Positions 1 through 11,100 of a stretch of DNA of 64,000 bases are shown here, piece by piece; position 1 is the first letter of the stretch; each line of letters opens with the position of its first letter. The DNA comes from Athripsodes cinereus. Taxonomy: Eukaryota > Arthropoda > Insecta > Trichoptera > Leptoceridae. The position numbers and the translations under genes were made by a program. The stretch is from positions 18,117,447-18,181,446 of the forward strand of contig OX388319.1 in NCBI GenBank assembly GCA_947579605.1. The letters are read 5' to 3'. The notes under the pieces are model-generated. The model saw nothing but the letters and a program-made list of their open reading frames with translations, was not told the DNA's origin and did no database searches.

Positions 1-2
1 TA

Positions 3-2615
3 TATCTTCGTGACGATCTATCCTATGAGATTATCGAACATTCTTCTTCTAATCATTCTATTGGTTATCCTGAGTACTTGTTTGTTAAGGTGAGTTTATT
101 ACACTCTTCTGTTCTTCTTGGTGTCATTTATTGTCCTCCCACATCTAACTACTTCGACCACTTGGAAACTTTATTGGAGAATCTGTCTTCTAATCATCAC
201 AATGTTATCATTATGGGTGATTTCAATACATGTCTATTAAAACACGATACGCGATCAACGAGACTTTTACAAATAACTTCTTCTGCTTGTGTAAACATCC
301 TTCCTCTGCAACCCACACACGTTCTTCAAAATTCACAATCTCTCATTGATAATATTATAGTTTCTCAAACGAGCATGGTGAGGTCACATGGTCAATTGTC
401 TGCTTCTGGTTTCTCGCATCATGACCTACTCTTCTTGGTATATTCGCTCAGAGTACCGAAGCCAAAACCTAAAATATCTATGGTTCGCAACTTTCGTCGT
501 GTTGATACTGCTGCTCTTGTCTCCGATGCCGAGTCTCTTGACTGGGATGGCATTATGCTTGCCGAGTCCATTGATGAAAAGGTAGAGATTCTAAATTGTA
601 ACATATGTCATCTTCTTGAGAGACATGCTCCGCTTAGAAAAGTTAAAATAAAGAATCCAAACAACCAATGGATGACCGATGACATCCGTAAGCTGATGAG
701 GCAAAGAGATAGGGCGCGTATCAAGCACAAACTATCTCCAACTGCAGTAAATTGGGTAAATTTCATAAGTCTTCGTAGGTTGTGTGCCAAGAGATGTCGA
801 AACGCTAAAATATCTTATACTCAGGACTTATTCAAAAATTGCTCCCAAACACAAGCATGGAAACGACTTGACTCGCTGGTGCTCCCTAAACATGGGATGA
901 CATGTGGTGACCCTACTTTAGATCCGAACGTACTCAATGCACATTTTGCCTCACCTCCCACCATTCTAGATGATGCTACCAAGTTAAACACCTTACAAGG
1001 ATTAAACACTCACTCACGTATATCTGGACCTAGTTTTGATTTCCCTGTCGTGTCAGATTTAGAGGTTAAACGCTGCATTACCTCTATCAAATCCAAAGCT
1101 TCGGGAAGTGATGATATAAGTATAACATTTGTGTCACACTTTCTACATACTATTCTTCCTTATCTCACTCACATCATTAATTGCTCATTCGAAAGTGGCT
1201 CATTTCCAGGAAAATGGAAGAGAGCTTTTATCATTCCACTCCCAAAAAAAAGCACTGTCGCGGGTCCCCAGGACTTTCGCCCCATTTCCATACTTCCTTT
1301 TTTTTCTAAGGTAATAGAAAAACTTGCGTATTTACACTTCAACCAATATCTCACAGAAAATGGTTTTCATAATAATTTCCAATCGGGATTCCGTGAAGGG
1401 CACAGCACAGTAACTGCTCTGGTTAAGATCACAGATGACGTTAGAGTTGCTATGGACAGAGGGTTGCTGACACATTTAACGTTGTTGGATTTTAGTAGTG
1501 CATTCAACTCTGTAGATTTTGATCTACTCTTGGCTACACTCAATCAACTCAATATATCTCCATCTTGTGCTGCATGGTTTGAGTCGTATCTCAGGGGTCG
1601 TGCACAGTGCGTTCGATTGCAGAGTGGTGTTAGTTCTGAGTGGGTGGAATTAAGGGCAGGGGTACCGCAAGGCGGAATCCTCTCTCCCCTTCTATTCTCG
1701 ATTTTTATTAATCCAATTGCGCGACATATTTCATGTCAATATCATCTATACGCGGATGATTTGCAGGTTTATACTCACTTTAAGTTAGATGACCTTGCAA
1801 CTGCAATTGACTGTAAATCACAATGCCTAAAGCAAATTTCTGATTGGGCTTCCAGCAATGGACTCATTCTTAACCCATCCAAATCACAGTCAATATTTAT
1901 AGGGAGCCACCATTTAATTGGTAGACTTAAAAATATAAGGATACCTCCCACGCAAATGAATCACGATACAGTTCCATATTCAAAAACGGTTAGGAATCTT
2001 GGTCTGATTATTGACCAGAGACTGTCTTGGCAACAGCATATAAATTCTATTCGAAAAAAAATCTTTTATTCGTTACATAATCTCAAAAGACTGCAAAGAT
2101 TCTTGCCAGTGAAGACTAAGATCCTACTCGTTCAATCCTTATTAATACCGATCCTTGACTATGCAGACATTGCTTATATTGATCTTAATGAGGTTCTCTT
2201 GACTAAAGTTGAGAGACTTCAAAACGCAGGCATCCGTTATATTTTTAACCTCAAAAAAACTGATCACATAACCTCGTACAGAAACCAGCTGAAGTGGACC
2301 ACCATACGTCAAAGACGTGATCTACACATTTTATGTCTAGTTTTTAAAGCTTTATTTTTAGCGTCCTCCCCTTACTATCTTAAAGTCAAATTCGAGTATC
2401 TAGCGAGTCATGGTTTACCCTTGCGATCTAACAGAGAGCGTCTTCTAGCTATACCAGCACACAGTACAAGCTTTTTATCTAACTCATTCCTTGTTCATGG
2501 TGCTCGCAGTTGGAACAATCTTCCTTCGAAAATCAGGATGATAACAACCTTTAATTCTTTCAGACAAGCTGTCAAAAATCATTTTCTCTCATTGAATTTA
2601 GCATCTGACTCCTAA
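3..2615 (+). CDS. LINE ORF2 protein: endonuclease (C-terminal part) and reverse transcriptase
   Basis: The frame is open from base 3, so the true start is outside the window; the TTG at 78 is only an internal codon. In family terms the protein nicks DNA and copies its own RNA at the nick (target-primed reverse transcription). Visible parts, counted from codon 78: the end of an APE-type endonuclease (VIYCPP near residue 16, IIMGDFN near 44), a basic linker, then the RT domain with RPISILPFFSKVIEK, LTLLDFSSAFNSVD, AGVPQGGILSPLLF and the catalytic YADD (about base 1750). The C-terminus carries the GARSWNNLPSKIR motif usual in CR1/Jockey-type ORF2s. There are no stops or frameshifts over 870 codons, so the copy is young or recently active. 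Host transcription is not implied. Confidence 0.9.
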   Translation, partial: YLRDDLSYEIIEHSSSNHSIGYPEYLFVKVSLLHSSVLLGVIYCPPTSNYFDHLETLLENLSSNHHNVIIMGDFNTCLLKHDTRSTRLLQITSSACVNILPLQPTHVLQNSQSLIDNIIVSQTSMVRSHGQLSASGFSHHDLLFLVYSLRVPKPKPKISMVRNFRRVDTAALVSDAESLDWDGIMLAESIDEKVEILNCNICHLLERHAPLRKVKIKNPNNQWMTDDIRKLMRQRDRARIKHKLSPTAVNWVNFISLRRLCAKRCRNAKISYTQDLFKNCSQTQAWKRLDSLVLPKHGMTCGDPTLDPNVLNAHFASPPTILDDATKLNTLQGLNTHSRISGPSFDFPVVSDLEVKRCITSIKSKASGSDDISITFVSHFLHTILPYLTHIINCSFESGSFPGKWKRAFIIPLPKKSTVAGPQDFRPISILPFFSKVIEKLAYLHFNQYLTENGFHNNFQSGFREGHSTVTALVKITDDVRVAMDRGLLTHLTLLDFSSAFNSVDFDLLLATLNQLNISPSCAAWFESYLRGRAQCVRLQSGVSSEWVELRAGVPQGGILSPLLFSIFINPIARHISCQYHLYADDLQVYTHFKLDDLATAIDCKSQCLKQISDWASSNGLILNPSKSQSIFIGSHHLIGRLKNIRIPPTQMNHDTVPYSKTVRNLGLIIDQRLSWQQHINSIRKKIFYSLHNLKRLQRFLPVKTKILLVQSLLIPILDYADIAYIDLNEVLLTKVERLQNAGIRYIFNLKKTDHITSYRNQLKWTTIRQRRDLHILCLVFKALFLASSPYYLKVKFEYLASHGLPLRSNRERLLAIPAHSTSFLSNSFLVHGARSWNNLPSKIRMITTFNSFRQAVKNHFLSLNLASDS

Positions 2616-2839
2616 ATCCTTTTCCCTTTCCCTATGCATGTGCACGCTGCAATTTAATATGTTATACTTTTATTATTATGTGTCCGTAAGTGCATTGTTG
2701 CTTGCATGTGTTCTTTTTCTTTTCTTTTGTTTACTTTGTGTTGTATTTTTATTTCTTTTATGACTGTTGATATGTAAGGGTGTATATATGTATGCATGTG
2801 TTTTTTTTTTTTTTTTTTTTTAATTTTGTTTAGTTTTAG

Positions 2840-2999
2840 TTACCGGGTTAGTTGGAAGACATCGCATTTTAGCGATAAACTCGCCCTCTGTACATTGAAT
2901 TTATAATTGTTATTTTTATGCCACTATTTCACTATGTAATATTGTAACCAATGTACAGTAAAGAATAAAATAAATAAATAAATAAATAAATAAATAAAA
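2840..2999 (+). repeat. LINE 3' tail with conserved hairpin and (AAATA)n end
   Basis: The block starts near TTAGTTGGAAG, contains ATCGC-loop-GCGAT (5-bp stem), CTCGCCCTCTGTA, a short AT spacer and TGTACAGTAAAGAATAAA, and ends in the A-rich array. The same order of words recurs at 33595-33730 and 42277-42400. In LINEs such 3' hairpins are recognised by the reverse transcriptase; that role is inferred here. Confidence 0.7.
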
Positions 3000-4553
3000 T
3001 TTCACGTGTCGGCTTTTGATAGGCACATGATGTTAAAGCGGGTTTCGTAAGACACACAGGATGATATAGTGGATTTTGTTAGAACTACATTTAAGTGCAA
3101 CATGATAATTTATTCCAGTGGCGTCAATAAATTAAAATGCTGATATTCTATTTTAACAATTATTTTTTTTATATAAATAAAGCATGAGTATTTATATTTC
3201 AATTAAAACGTAAATTTAAATGAATTAACAAAATACGTTTTATTACTTGCTTTTTTCTACAGAAAATGTAATATTTTCGAAACTTGAGGAAATTGTTGCC
3301 GTATGTAGAATTATTTTTTGGTCACCAAATTTTTCAAAAACTTTTTTTATAGGAAAAAAATTGCAACTATCAAACTTAAGCGGCCCCACCCGTTGTTGAG
3401 TAATATGTACGAAACTTTAGGAAATTTATATTCGAAGTAAATTTTATTTTTAGCGGCAAAAAATAAAACCATCAAAAACAAAATCTAATTCAAATGTAAA
3501 TTGGCCCCACCCGTTTTCGAGTATTTTTTCCCTTAGAAAAGTTTTGTATTCGAATTAGATTTTATTTTTGCCGGTTTTATTTTATTTTTGTCGGCAAAAT
3601 AAATACGTCTTATTAAGTACCGAAAGGCATACAATTTTAGTTTTGATTATACAACTTACAAAAAAAAGTGATTTTAAACATCAAGTAAGAATTCGCATTA
3701 CGTGAAAGAAATGATAATCTATATTGTACATAAAAAAATTGATGACTTTGGCTGAGGCACAAAAATGTTTCGGAGACATTTTATTTATTATGCATATATT
3801 TTTTTATGCAGATTTATTTTCAATAAATGATAATATACCTGAATTATTTCATCATAATAATATTTATTTTTATTTCATAAATAGCATGATAAAAAAAAAG
3901 TGTTCACCTATGTCACATCAGAACTGCGCGCCACTGAATAAATACAGCAAAACGCACGAAATTCACTCAAAATATGTCAATATTTACTTACCGTTTTTGG
4001 CGTTGTAAGTAAACTTTTCAACTTCCTGTATGACTTATCTTTTTCCTTTCTCTATTTTCTTTACATTTTTTAACATTAAAATCTTGATCACTCATTATGA
4101 ATCAGTTTAAATTGCAATTATTTAAGAGAACCCAGAACGCCAAACTCACCAGATAAGAACAATTTTGTACCGGCAGCCATATTGATTTTTTGAAAATACT
4201 GGACTCTTATTGGTTGGTTGTGTTATAGGGGATATTGAAAGGGACATTAAGTGATATAGTGGGATTCGTTTCTCAACCTCGTTTTATTTATTTTTTTCTG
4301 AAAAAATGGTGAATTTTTTCAAGTAAACAATTTTCTAAAGTTATAGACAATTCGATTACGAATCCAACGACATATATAACTCAATTTTTGTTAAAATGTG
4401 TTATAGCGGATTTCGTAACTCAGCGACACATATGTAAGTAGAAAAAACATATCTTGTGATACCATCAAAATCACTGCAAGTTTTAAATTTCATGCACATC
4501 TTTATGCCCCCTCACACTGTTTCATTTTCATTTTGTATTCAAATGTGGTTTGG
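3000..4553. repeat. Gene-free AT-rich stretch with scattered short direct repeats
   Basis: No supported gene. A degenerate ~20-base word (TGwTATAGyGGrTTTCGTwA) recurs near 3032, 3064, 4250 and 4401, all in the same orientation, and GTGTCG near 3006 is mirrored by CGACAC near 4425. A second diverged duplication, period about 121 bases, carries GGCCCCACCCGTT at about 3381 and 3502. The picture resembles a decayed DNA transposon with subterminal repeats, but no clear transposase or TIR pair remains. The 94-codon frame at 3724-4008 has no recognisable features. Confidence 0.35.
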
Positions 4554-4557
4554 ACCT

Positions 4558-5039
4558 TGTCATGGGACCCTTATAATTTAATATCCAAAAAATGGTACTT
4601 GTGTTGCCATCTATCGAAATCCTGTGAAAGCCCTGGCCCCTATCTAGAGAAATCGTAAATACCTTTTGCTATTATCATAAAAACAGATTCCTTCTTCTTG
4701 ATCCTTTTCCGGGAGTCAGCCATTTTGGCCAGTCTCCTGCTATTCGTTTTACAATAGACATAGCAGGGGCTCGCTCCAAAAATAAAATGTCTCTTCTCTT
4801 CTACAAAATACTGTGAGTGTCGCTATAATAATGTAATTCAGTATTAAAAACTGTGAATTGTTTTGTTTGGTGTAATAATAATCTGTGTAACCATATTCTT
4901 CGTCAATAAACTGATCATACAACATCATGCTAGTGTTTCCTTAGCACAACCACCACAATAAATTTACCCAACGATAAACCCTGAGAGAGTCACAGAAATC
5001 TGCCGACTATGGGAGGAATGTTACAGTTTGAATGTTACA
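4558..5039 (+). repeat. 5' LTR of the gypsy-type element
   Basis: 482 bp with TG...CA ends. It matches 13254-13735 base for base as far as I can read. Candidate polyadenylation words (AATAAA) occur near 4778 and 4906. It is followed after three bases by the primer binding site. The LTR should hold the promoter and the R region, but the transcription start cannot be fixed from sequence. Confidence 0.95.
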
Positions 5040-5042
5040 GAT

Positions 5043-5060
5043 TGGCGCTCCAACGTGATG
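5043..5060 (+). other. Primer binding site of the LTR element
   Basis: TGGCGCTCCAACGTGATG lies three bases after the 5' LTR. The leading TGG is the complement of a tRNA 3' CCA end, as expected for a minus-strand primer site. I could not match the remaining bases exactly to a tRNA remembered with confidence; part (ACGTGAT) fits the tRNA-Trp 3' end but the acceptor bases do not. Confidence 0.75.
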
Positions 5061-7075
5061 CCTAATTATTGTGGTTTTTGTTGTGTTTGAAGTGAATTTA
5101 ACAATGCATAAATGATAACATTAAATAGTGCGTAGATAAGTTCGTTACGTATCACGTGACCCACCCATGTTTCCATGCATCACCAACACACACACACTTC
5201 TCTAGAATGTTCGATCAAAAAACAGTTGAAATTTTCCCTCCTTCGCAACAAGACTGTGCAACTGTCGTTTTGCTCTTCAAAAAATTTCACCGCATGACCA
5301 ATAAGGACTACGATGGTGCTTCAGTGAAAAATCGATTTAAATAAACAGTGCTATAAATAATAAATAATAAAAACATTTCAATAAATAAATAAGTGAGAAT
5401 TAATAAATAATCAAGTGCGTGATACATTTGCGCGCCCTCAAAAAAAACTCATATAATAAGGAAAAAAACCGTTACATCAACAAAGAAAGAATGAACGAGT
5501 CTATTTATTTGAATTATAAACAGTGTTAAAAATAAAAACGATATAATAATAAATATATGCGAGATACATTTATGATCTTCAAAAAGAAATCCGCTATATT
5601 GCAAGTACGACCCGATATTGTTAATGAATGGAGAATTTAAGAAATAAATACAACGAGAAATTGACAAGATTGTGAACAGATACTCCAAACTTTCCTAAGA
5701 CGTCCAGATGATTTCCTTCTGATGAGATGAAGATCTCCAACGTTACAATCCCTTAAGAAGCCTGCTACCACCACTACGAAGGATGTCTATGACGGAATTT
5801 TCTTCCTTGACGGTTCCTGACCTACAATAGAAGGATGTCCCATGTTTTGTCATCTAGATCTGACGTTTCTTCGAGGCCTTCTTTATCTACACAGAGAACC
5901 CTTGATGCTTGATGGTTTTGAGGATGAGGAAATAAATGCTTCCTTCACTAGTAATAGACAACCTTATTCGTCTGACTACTACACAGGTTTTTATGGAAAA
6001 ATATGGTGTTGTTGTGTTCATTTTGTACTGAAATATTTTATATACCTACTATAGATACAGTTTTTTATATGTTGTTCCATGCTTTGCCTTTTGTGCCAAA
6101 GAGATTGTAAAAATTCCAGTTTCAATTTTGCATAAATTCAAGTGATACTAGCTAAGATCATTTTACAATTATTTGCGGAATTATTTGCTTGTTGATGTAA
6201 GATTCTACACTGAGGGATCTACAAAATAAGAATTGTAAATTTATAAATGTCTAGTTTGTGAAATATTCCAAGTAAAGTTTTTCTATATCTGGCTAATTAC
6301 ACTCAAAAGTAAAGAAATTAAATTTAAATTCATTATACTTGTACCTACCTAGCGTGCGTGTCACGCGGGCTGTGGATGTATTTATGTATAGTTTGAAGTG
6401 AAATGATCATAGACCTCAATATTGCTGGAAGAGGCTTAACAAAACAGATTTGAATAATTACCAATAATTCTTTTACTCATATGCTGGAATTGTTAATTAT
6501 ATGATATGTAATGTATGTAATGTTATGTCTACGATATTTCCAGGGAATGTCAAACTTTCCAGCGATTTCCAAACTTTAACAATTTAAAGAAATAATTGTT
6601 ATTGATTTTTTTTTCGAGTCTTATCAAAGGACAAGACTTCCAAACATTTTTTTAGTATCCAATGATTCCCAACTGTTGAGATTTGATGTTACAAAGGTTG
6701 CCAAACTTTTTTTTTTAACATTTTTTTGCTTTGAGGAATTTTTTTTTTTGGATTCTTATTAGGAGTCCATATTTCCTAGAGCAATTTTCAAACCAAGGTG
6801 TCCACTGTTTCTCAACTTTTTTGTTTTGGGAAAAATTTTTTTTTTCCTCTTTCAAAGAATTTTTTTAATTCCTGCAAGTCCATCGCAATCTATCCAGCGC
6901 TGAATATTGGTACGTATAATCTTTTGTCTTGTTGATTATTATTTGCCAATTTTCTTTCAGATCGTCAATTCAAAACGTTTTGCATGTGCAATTTTTCTAT
7001 TTCTCCTGTGTAAGGATCAGCTTATATAGAAGAACCGTTTATTATTCTACTGTCATTGCAAGTTAGAATCTCAAA
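5061..7075 (+). other. Long noncoding leader of the LTR element
   Basis: About 2 kb separates the primer site from the gag ATG, which is unusually long. Only short frames are present (for example 5842-6054), and none is recognisable. Between about 6545 and 6860 there is a degenerate series of TTCCAAACTTT-like words alternating with long T runs. Packaging signals, an internal ribosome entry segment or a spliced leader are all possible; none can be shown. Confidence 0.6.
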
Positions 7076-8155
7076 ATGTCTGGATCATCTTTTATGCCTA
7101 TTTCGCGAGTCAATGTATCCAATTCCCGGACTCTTAAACATGCATTAACCCAGAGAGGTATAACGCCCAGCCATTCTCTCGCTGATCTTAGAGCTCAGTG
7201 TGTAAGTTTCAACAATAAGATCTCTGAGATGCCTCCATTAATTGAGAGTTCTGATTTGTCCAGTGACGCCGGTTCCAATTGTGCCATTACTACAGAAACT
7301 GTTAACCTCAGCCATCCCACTTCTCCTGCACGTACTCTGTCATTGGATACTCCTCGACGTCAAACTACTTGTGTGCCCTTGAATATCAATTTTTCTTCTT
7401 GGCCCATTCCTATCTTCAACGGTGAGGGTGATCTCATCGAATTTTTTACTCGATTAGAGGAAATATGTCTGTCTCGAAGATTTGACATAGCTTCACTGCC
7501 TACTGTTCTTCCAGAATTTCTAACCGAAAAAGCTCTTACCTTTTATCGAGCTGCTCGACTCAACACTTTGTGTTGGGAAGATCTGAAAACCACCTTCCTC
7601 GACCGCTTTGATAATGAAAATATAACTTCTGAACGACGCATGAATATATGGTGTTCCAGACAATCACCTTCTGAAACCGCATCCGATTACATTTCGCGTG
7701 TCACTATGATGAACAGAAGTCTGAAATCTCCTATTAGAGATTCGGAAATTCTAAAAATCGTTAAGAAAGGTCTAAAAACAACTTTTGCGGCTGCCATAAT
7801 TGGTGCAAATCCTTCCAACATAGTTGATTTGGAGCAAATATGTACTGGATTCGAACGTCTCACTCTTGTCACTTCTTCTTCTATGCCTGCAACCTCAAAT
7901 AATGCACCTCCTCCTACTCGCCCAAAGGTCGCATTTACCCATGATACACGTAGGAACAATAATTGTTACACTTGCGGTAAACCAGGACACCTGGCCAGAG
8001 ATTGTAAATTTAAAATGCCAACTCCTCGTACCTTTTATCGACCCCGTCATTTCTCTACAAATTCTAATGTCAATGCTTCTAACACCTCACGAATTTCAAT
8101 GCCTAATTTAAGTATGCCTCCTCCTAACCTGTCTCGACGTCCAAAAAACTTGTAA
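7076..8155 (+). CDS. gag: Gag polyprotein of the LTR element
   Basis: 359 codons from ATG (context CAAAATG) to TAA. Gag forms the virus-like particle that packages the element RNA. The N-terminal ~100 residues are Ser/Thr/Pro-rich and low in structure. Residues about 110-260 resemble the gypsy capsid domain (WPIPIFNGEGDLIEFFTRLE, then the LTEKALTFYRAAR region). A CCHC zinc knuckle, CYTCGKPGHLARDC, sits at residues 297-310, followed by a basic Pro/Asn-rich tail. The stop lies one codon after the frameshift heptamer, so most product should be Gag alone, with a minority of Gag-Pol. No internal stop is present. Confidence 0.93.
   Translation: MSGSSFMPISRVNVSNSRTLKHALTQRGITPSHSLADLRAQCVSFNNKISEMPPLIESSDLSSDAGSNCAITTETVNLSHPTSPARTLSLDTPRRQTTCVPLNINFSSWPIPIFNGEGDLIEFFTRLEEICLSRRFDIASLPTVLPEFLTEKALTFYRAARLNTLCWEDLKTTFLDRFDNENITSERRMNIWCSRQSPSETASDYISRVTMMNRSLKSPIRDSEILKIVKKGLKTTFAAAIIGANPSNIVDLEQICTGFERLTLVTSSSMPATSNNAPPPTRPKVAFTHDTRRNNNCYTCGKPGHLARDCKFKMPTPRTFYRPRHFSTNSNVNASNTSRISMPNLSMPPPNLSRRPKNL
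8143..8149 (+). promoter_or_regulatory. Programmed -1 ribosomal frameshift heptamer A AAA AAC
   Basis: In the gag frame the codons read cca-aaa-aac-ttg-taa. The heptamer A AAA AAC is therefore in the exact register (X XXY YYZ) for a -1 slip. Slipping one base back makes the next codon CTT at 8149, which is the frame that stays open through protease to integrase. The gag stop follows at 8153-8155. I did not find a convincing stem-loop or pseudoknot downstream by eye. Confidence 0.88.
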
Positions 8156-11100
8156 ACTACCGGTCTTCTGCTCGTCCTTCTCCTGGGAAGAGAGATGCCG
8201 AGTGGTCAGACTGGTTAGCCTCTGTTGAACTATTCCATCTTACCTGTCATTTAAACGAAGTTGCCATTACCAGTGGTTCGGACAATCGTCCTCACATCAA
8301 TTTTAAAATTCGCCATGTTCCCTTTAGAGCCCTCTTAGATACTGGAGCTGCAGTAAATATATTGGGTAGAGATACTTATAAAACTTTTACAACCTTAGGC
8401 TATACCCTGCAACCCCATGTTCAAACATTGTTTGGTGTTAACAGTTCCTCTTTCCAGTCTATTGGAAAGATCATTCTTCCTCTTTGCTTTGATAACAAGA
8501 CTGTTCATGTTACTTTTATTGTGGCCCCTTCTGTTTCTCATGGAATAATTTTGGGTGTCCCATTTCTTGAAAACTCCGGCTTAGCACCACGACTCTTTCC
8601 GAATAATAATAATTCTTTGACAAATCCAATAGCTAGTAAACACATATTTGTTACATCTTCGTCCCCTTCTTGCCTAGTTTCTGCCAATAATCTTACTCCA
8701 GCACAATGTTCTGAACTAAATGAAGTCAAAGAACTATTCTCAACGATTTCTTATGAAACCAAAGGCTTAGGTCGTACCCATCTTATAAGTCATGTTATCG
8801 ACACGGGCGATAATCTGCCTGTAAAACAGAAAACTTACCCCCAATCTCATGTCAGAAGAGAACAACTTTGTACTGAAATTGATGCCATGTTAAAAATGGA
8901 TGTAATCGAACCTGCCCGTAGCCCTTGGCTAAATAATGTTTTTATTGTACCCAAAAAAGATGGTACTGGTCGATTTGTATTAGACCCTCGTAGATTAAAT
9001 GACGTCACTAAGACCGACTGCTATAGACTTCCCAATATCAATCGCATATTAGATAACCTTCGTGATACCAAATTTCTTACAAGTCTTGATTTAAGTCACG
9101 GTTTTTGGCAATTGCCCCTATCACTCGAAAGCCGTCCAAAGACTGCCTTTTTTGTGGAAGGTAGAGGACAATACCACTTTAAAGTCACCCCATTTGGACT
9201 GAAGAATATACCTGCTGAAATGCAAAGACTCATGGACAAACTCTTTTCTGATCTTGGTGATCATGTTTTCTGCTATCTGGATGATATCTTAATTTGTAGT
9301 CCTACATTTGAATCTCACATTGCCTCCTTGAAGACCGTATTTCAACGCTTAAATGAAGCCAATCTTACAATAAAGTTAAAGAAATCTGTTTTTTGTAAAG
9401 ATTCATTAAAATATCTTGGTCACGTCATCAACCAAGACGGTATTACTACCGACCCCGAAAAAATAAATGTAATGTTAAATTATCCACGTCCCACTTCAAC
9501 TAAGGAACTAAGAGGTTTCCTTGGAATGTGTTCTTACTATAGACGTTTTATCAAATCATTTTCTGCTATTGCCTCTCCTCTTTGTAAATTGACAAGTAAG
9601 AAATTTAATAAACAATTTTCTTGGAATAATGAAGCCGAACAATCTTTCATTGCTTTAAAATCTGCCATGATAACGGCCCCTGTATTGAAACCTCCTGACT
9701 ATTCGCTACCTTATATACTTACTTGCGATGCTAGTGCAATAAGCATAGGTAGTTTCCTTTCACAAAAATCTCCTGATGGAACTGAGCATGCCATAGCTTA
9801 TTTCTCCCGTAAACTTTCTGATACTGAACAACATTATTCCACTACTGACCGTGAATTACTTGCTGTCGTAGATTCTGTACATCACTTTCGTAGCTACTTA
9901 GAAGGTACTCATTTTACCCTTATGAGCGATCATGGATGTTTGAAATATCTAAAAACCATTTCTTCTCCCAGCGGACGTTTAGCCAGATGGGCTATGCGTC
10001 TATCACAATACAGCTTTGATTTTGTTTATAAGAAAGGTTGTGAAAACAAACTTGCTGATGGACTCAGTCGAATTCCTGTTTCTGCTTTCACTTTTCCGTC
10101 TGTTTATACCAATGTCTCCGATCCATGGTATCGTAAAGTTTACAAATCTTGTGAAGAAAGACCTCAAGACTGCCATAATTTCATGTTAGAGGATGGTCAC
10201 CTCTATAGATACTGTAAAAATAAGAAACCTAATAATTCTTCCCCAGATTCTTCATTTTGGAGACTTGTTGTGCCTTCTGATCAACTTGAACCTTTAATTT
10301 CAGAATTTCATGATAACAATTGCCATCCTGGAGTTTTAAAAACTCATGCCTATCTTTCTCAAACTTTCTATTGCCGTGGTTTATTGTCCACCATTAAGGA
10401 TTATGTAAAGCAGTGCCAAACATGTAAGGCATATAAACATAATAACCAAGCGCCTCATGGATTAATGAAAAACCCAAAACCCGTTACTAAACCTATGGAA
10501 TCATTGAGTATTGACCTGGTAGGACCATTACCCATGTCATATAAGCGCAACGTGCATATCCTTACTGTTGTAGATATCTTTACCAAATATCTTTGGGCTT
10601 TTCCACTACGAAACCCTACAGCTAAAGAAATAATCAAATTACTCGAGGAACGAATTTTTCTTCCCTATTGTATTCCGCGGTGTGTTGTCTTGGACAACGG
10701 CCGACAGTTCGTTGCTAAAGAATTTAAATCATTTTTACATTCTTATGGTATCAATGACTTGTTTTATAATGCATATTATCACCCACAGAATAACCCCGTT
10801 GAAAGATACAATTCTACTCTTCTTACTGCTCTTTCTATATTGGTAGAAAATGATCAACGTTCTTGGTGTTCCAAGCTTCCAAAAATCTGTTCTTGTATTA
10901 ATAGTACTGTAAATGTAACCACAGGTTACTCTCCCTATTTCCTTGTACATGGTACAGAATATGTTCCTCATGCCTCCTTCCATAGAACTGTCAATGCCTC
11001 TGATAGTGGTACCTTAGAAGCATTTGCCGAACAACGTCAACGTCGTTTATCAGAAATGAACGCCCTTTACGACGAAATTTCCTCCTCATTGACCAAGGCT

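Larger units (their letters stand above)
1..2999 (+). mobile_element. Non-LTR retrotransposon (CR1/Jockey-like LINE), 5' part outside window
   Basis: The element enters from the left edge. It consists of an ORF2 (endonuclease tail, reverse transcriptase, C-terminal domain), about 380 bases of 3' UTR with a 20-base T run at 2801-2821, a small hairpin at about 2860-2876, and a terminal AAATA/AATA array at about 2966-2998 that replaces a poly(A) tail. Shorter copies of the same 3' tail lie at 33595-33730 and 42277-42400, so this is a family with several insertions. The 3' target-site duplication cannot be tested because the 5' end is missing. The clade label rests on the RT motifs and ORF end and is tentative. 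Confidence 0.88.

Noticed and set aside
5842..6054. Possible small gene in the LTR leader
   Set aside because: Short, hydrophobic C-terminus by chance, no conserved features.
7687..7959. - strand ORF inside gag
   Set aside because: Shadow of the gag frame.
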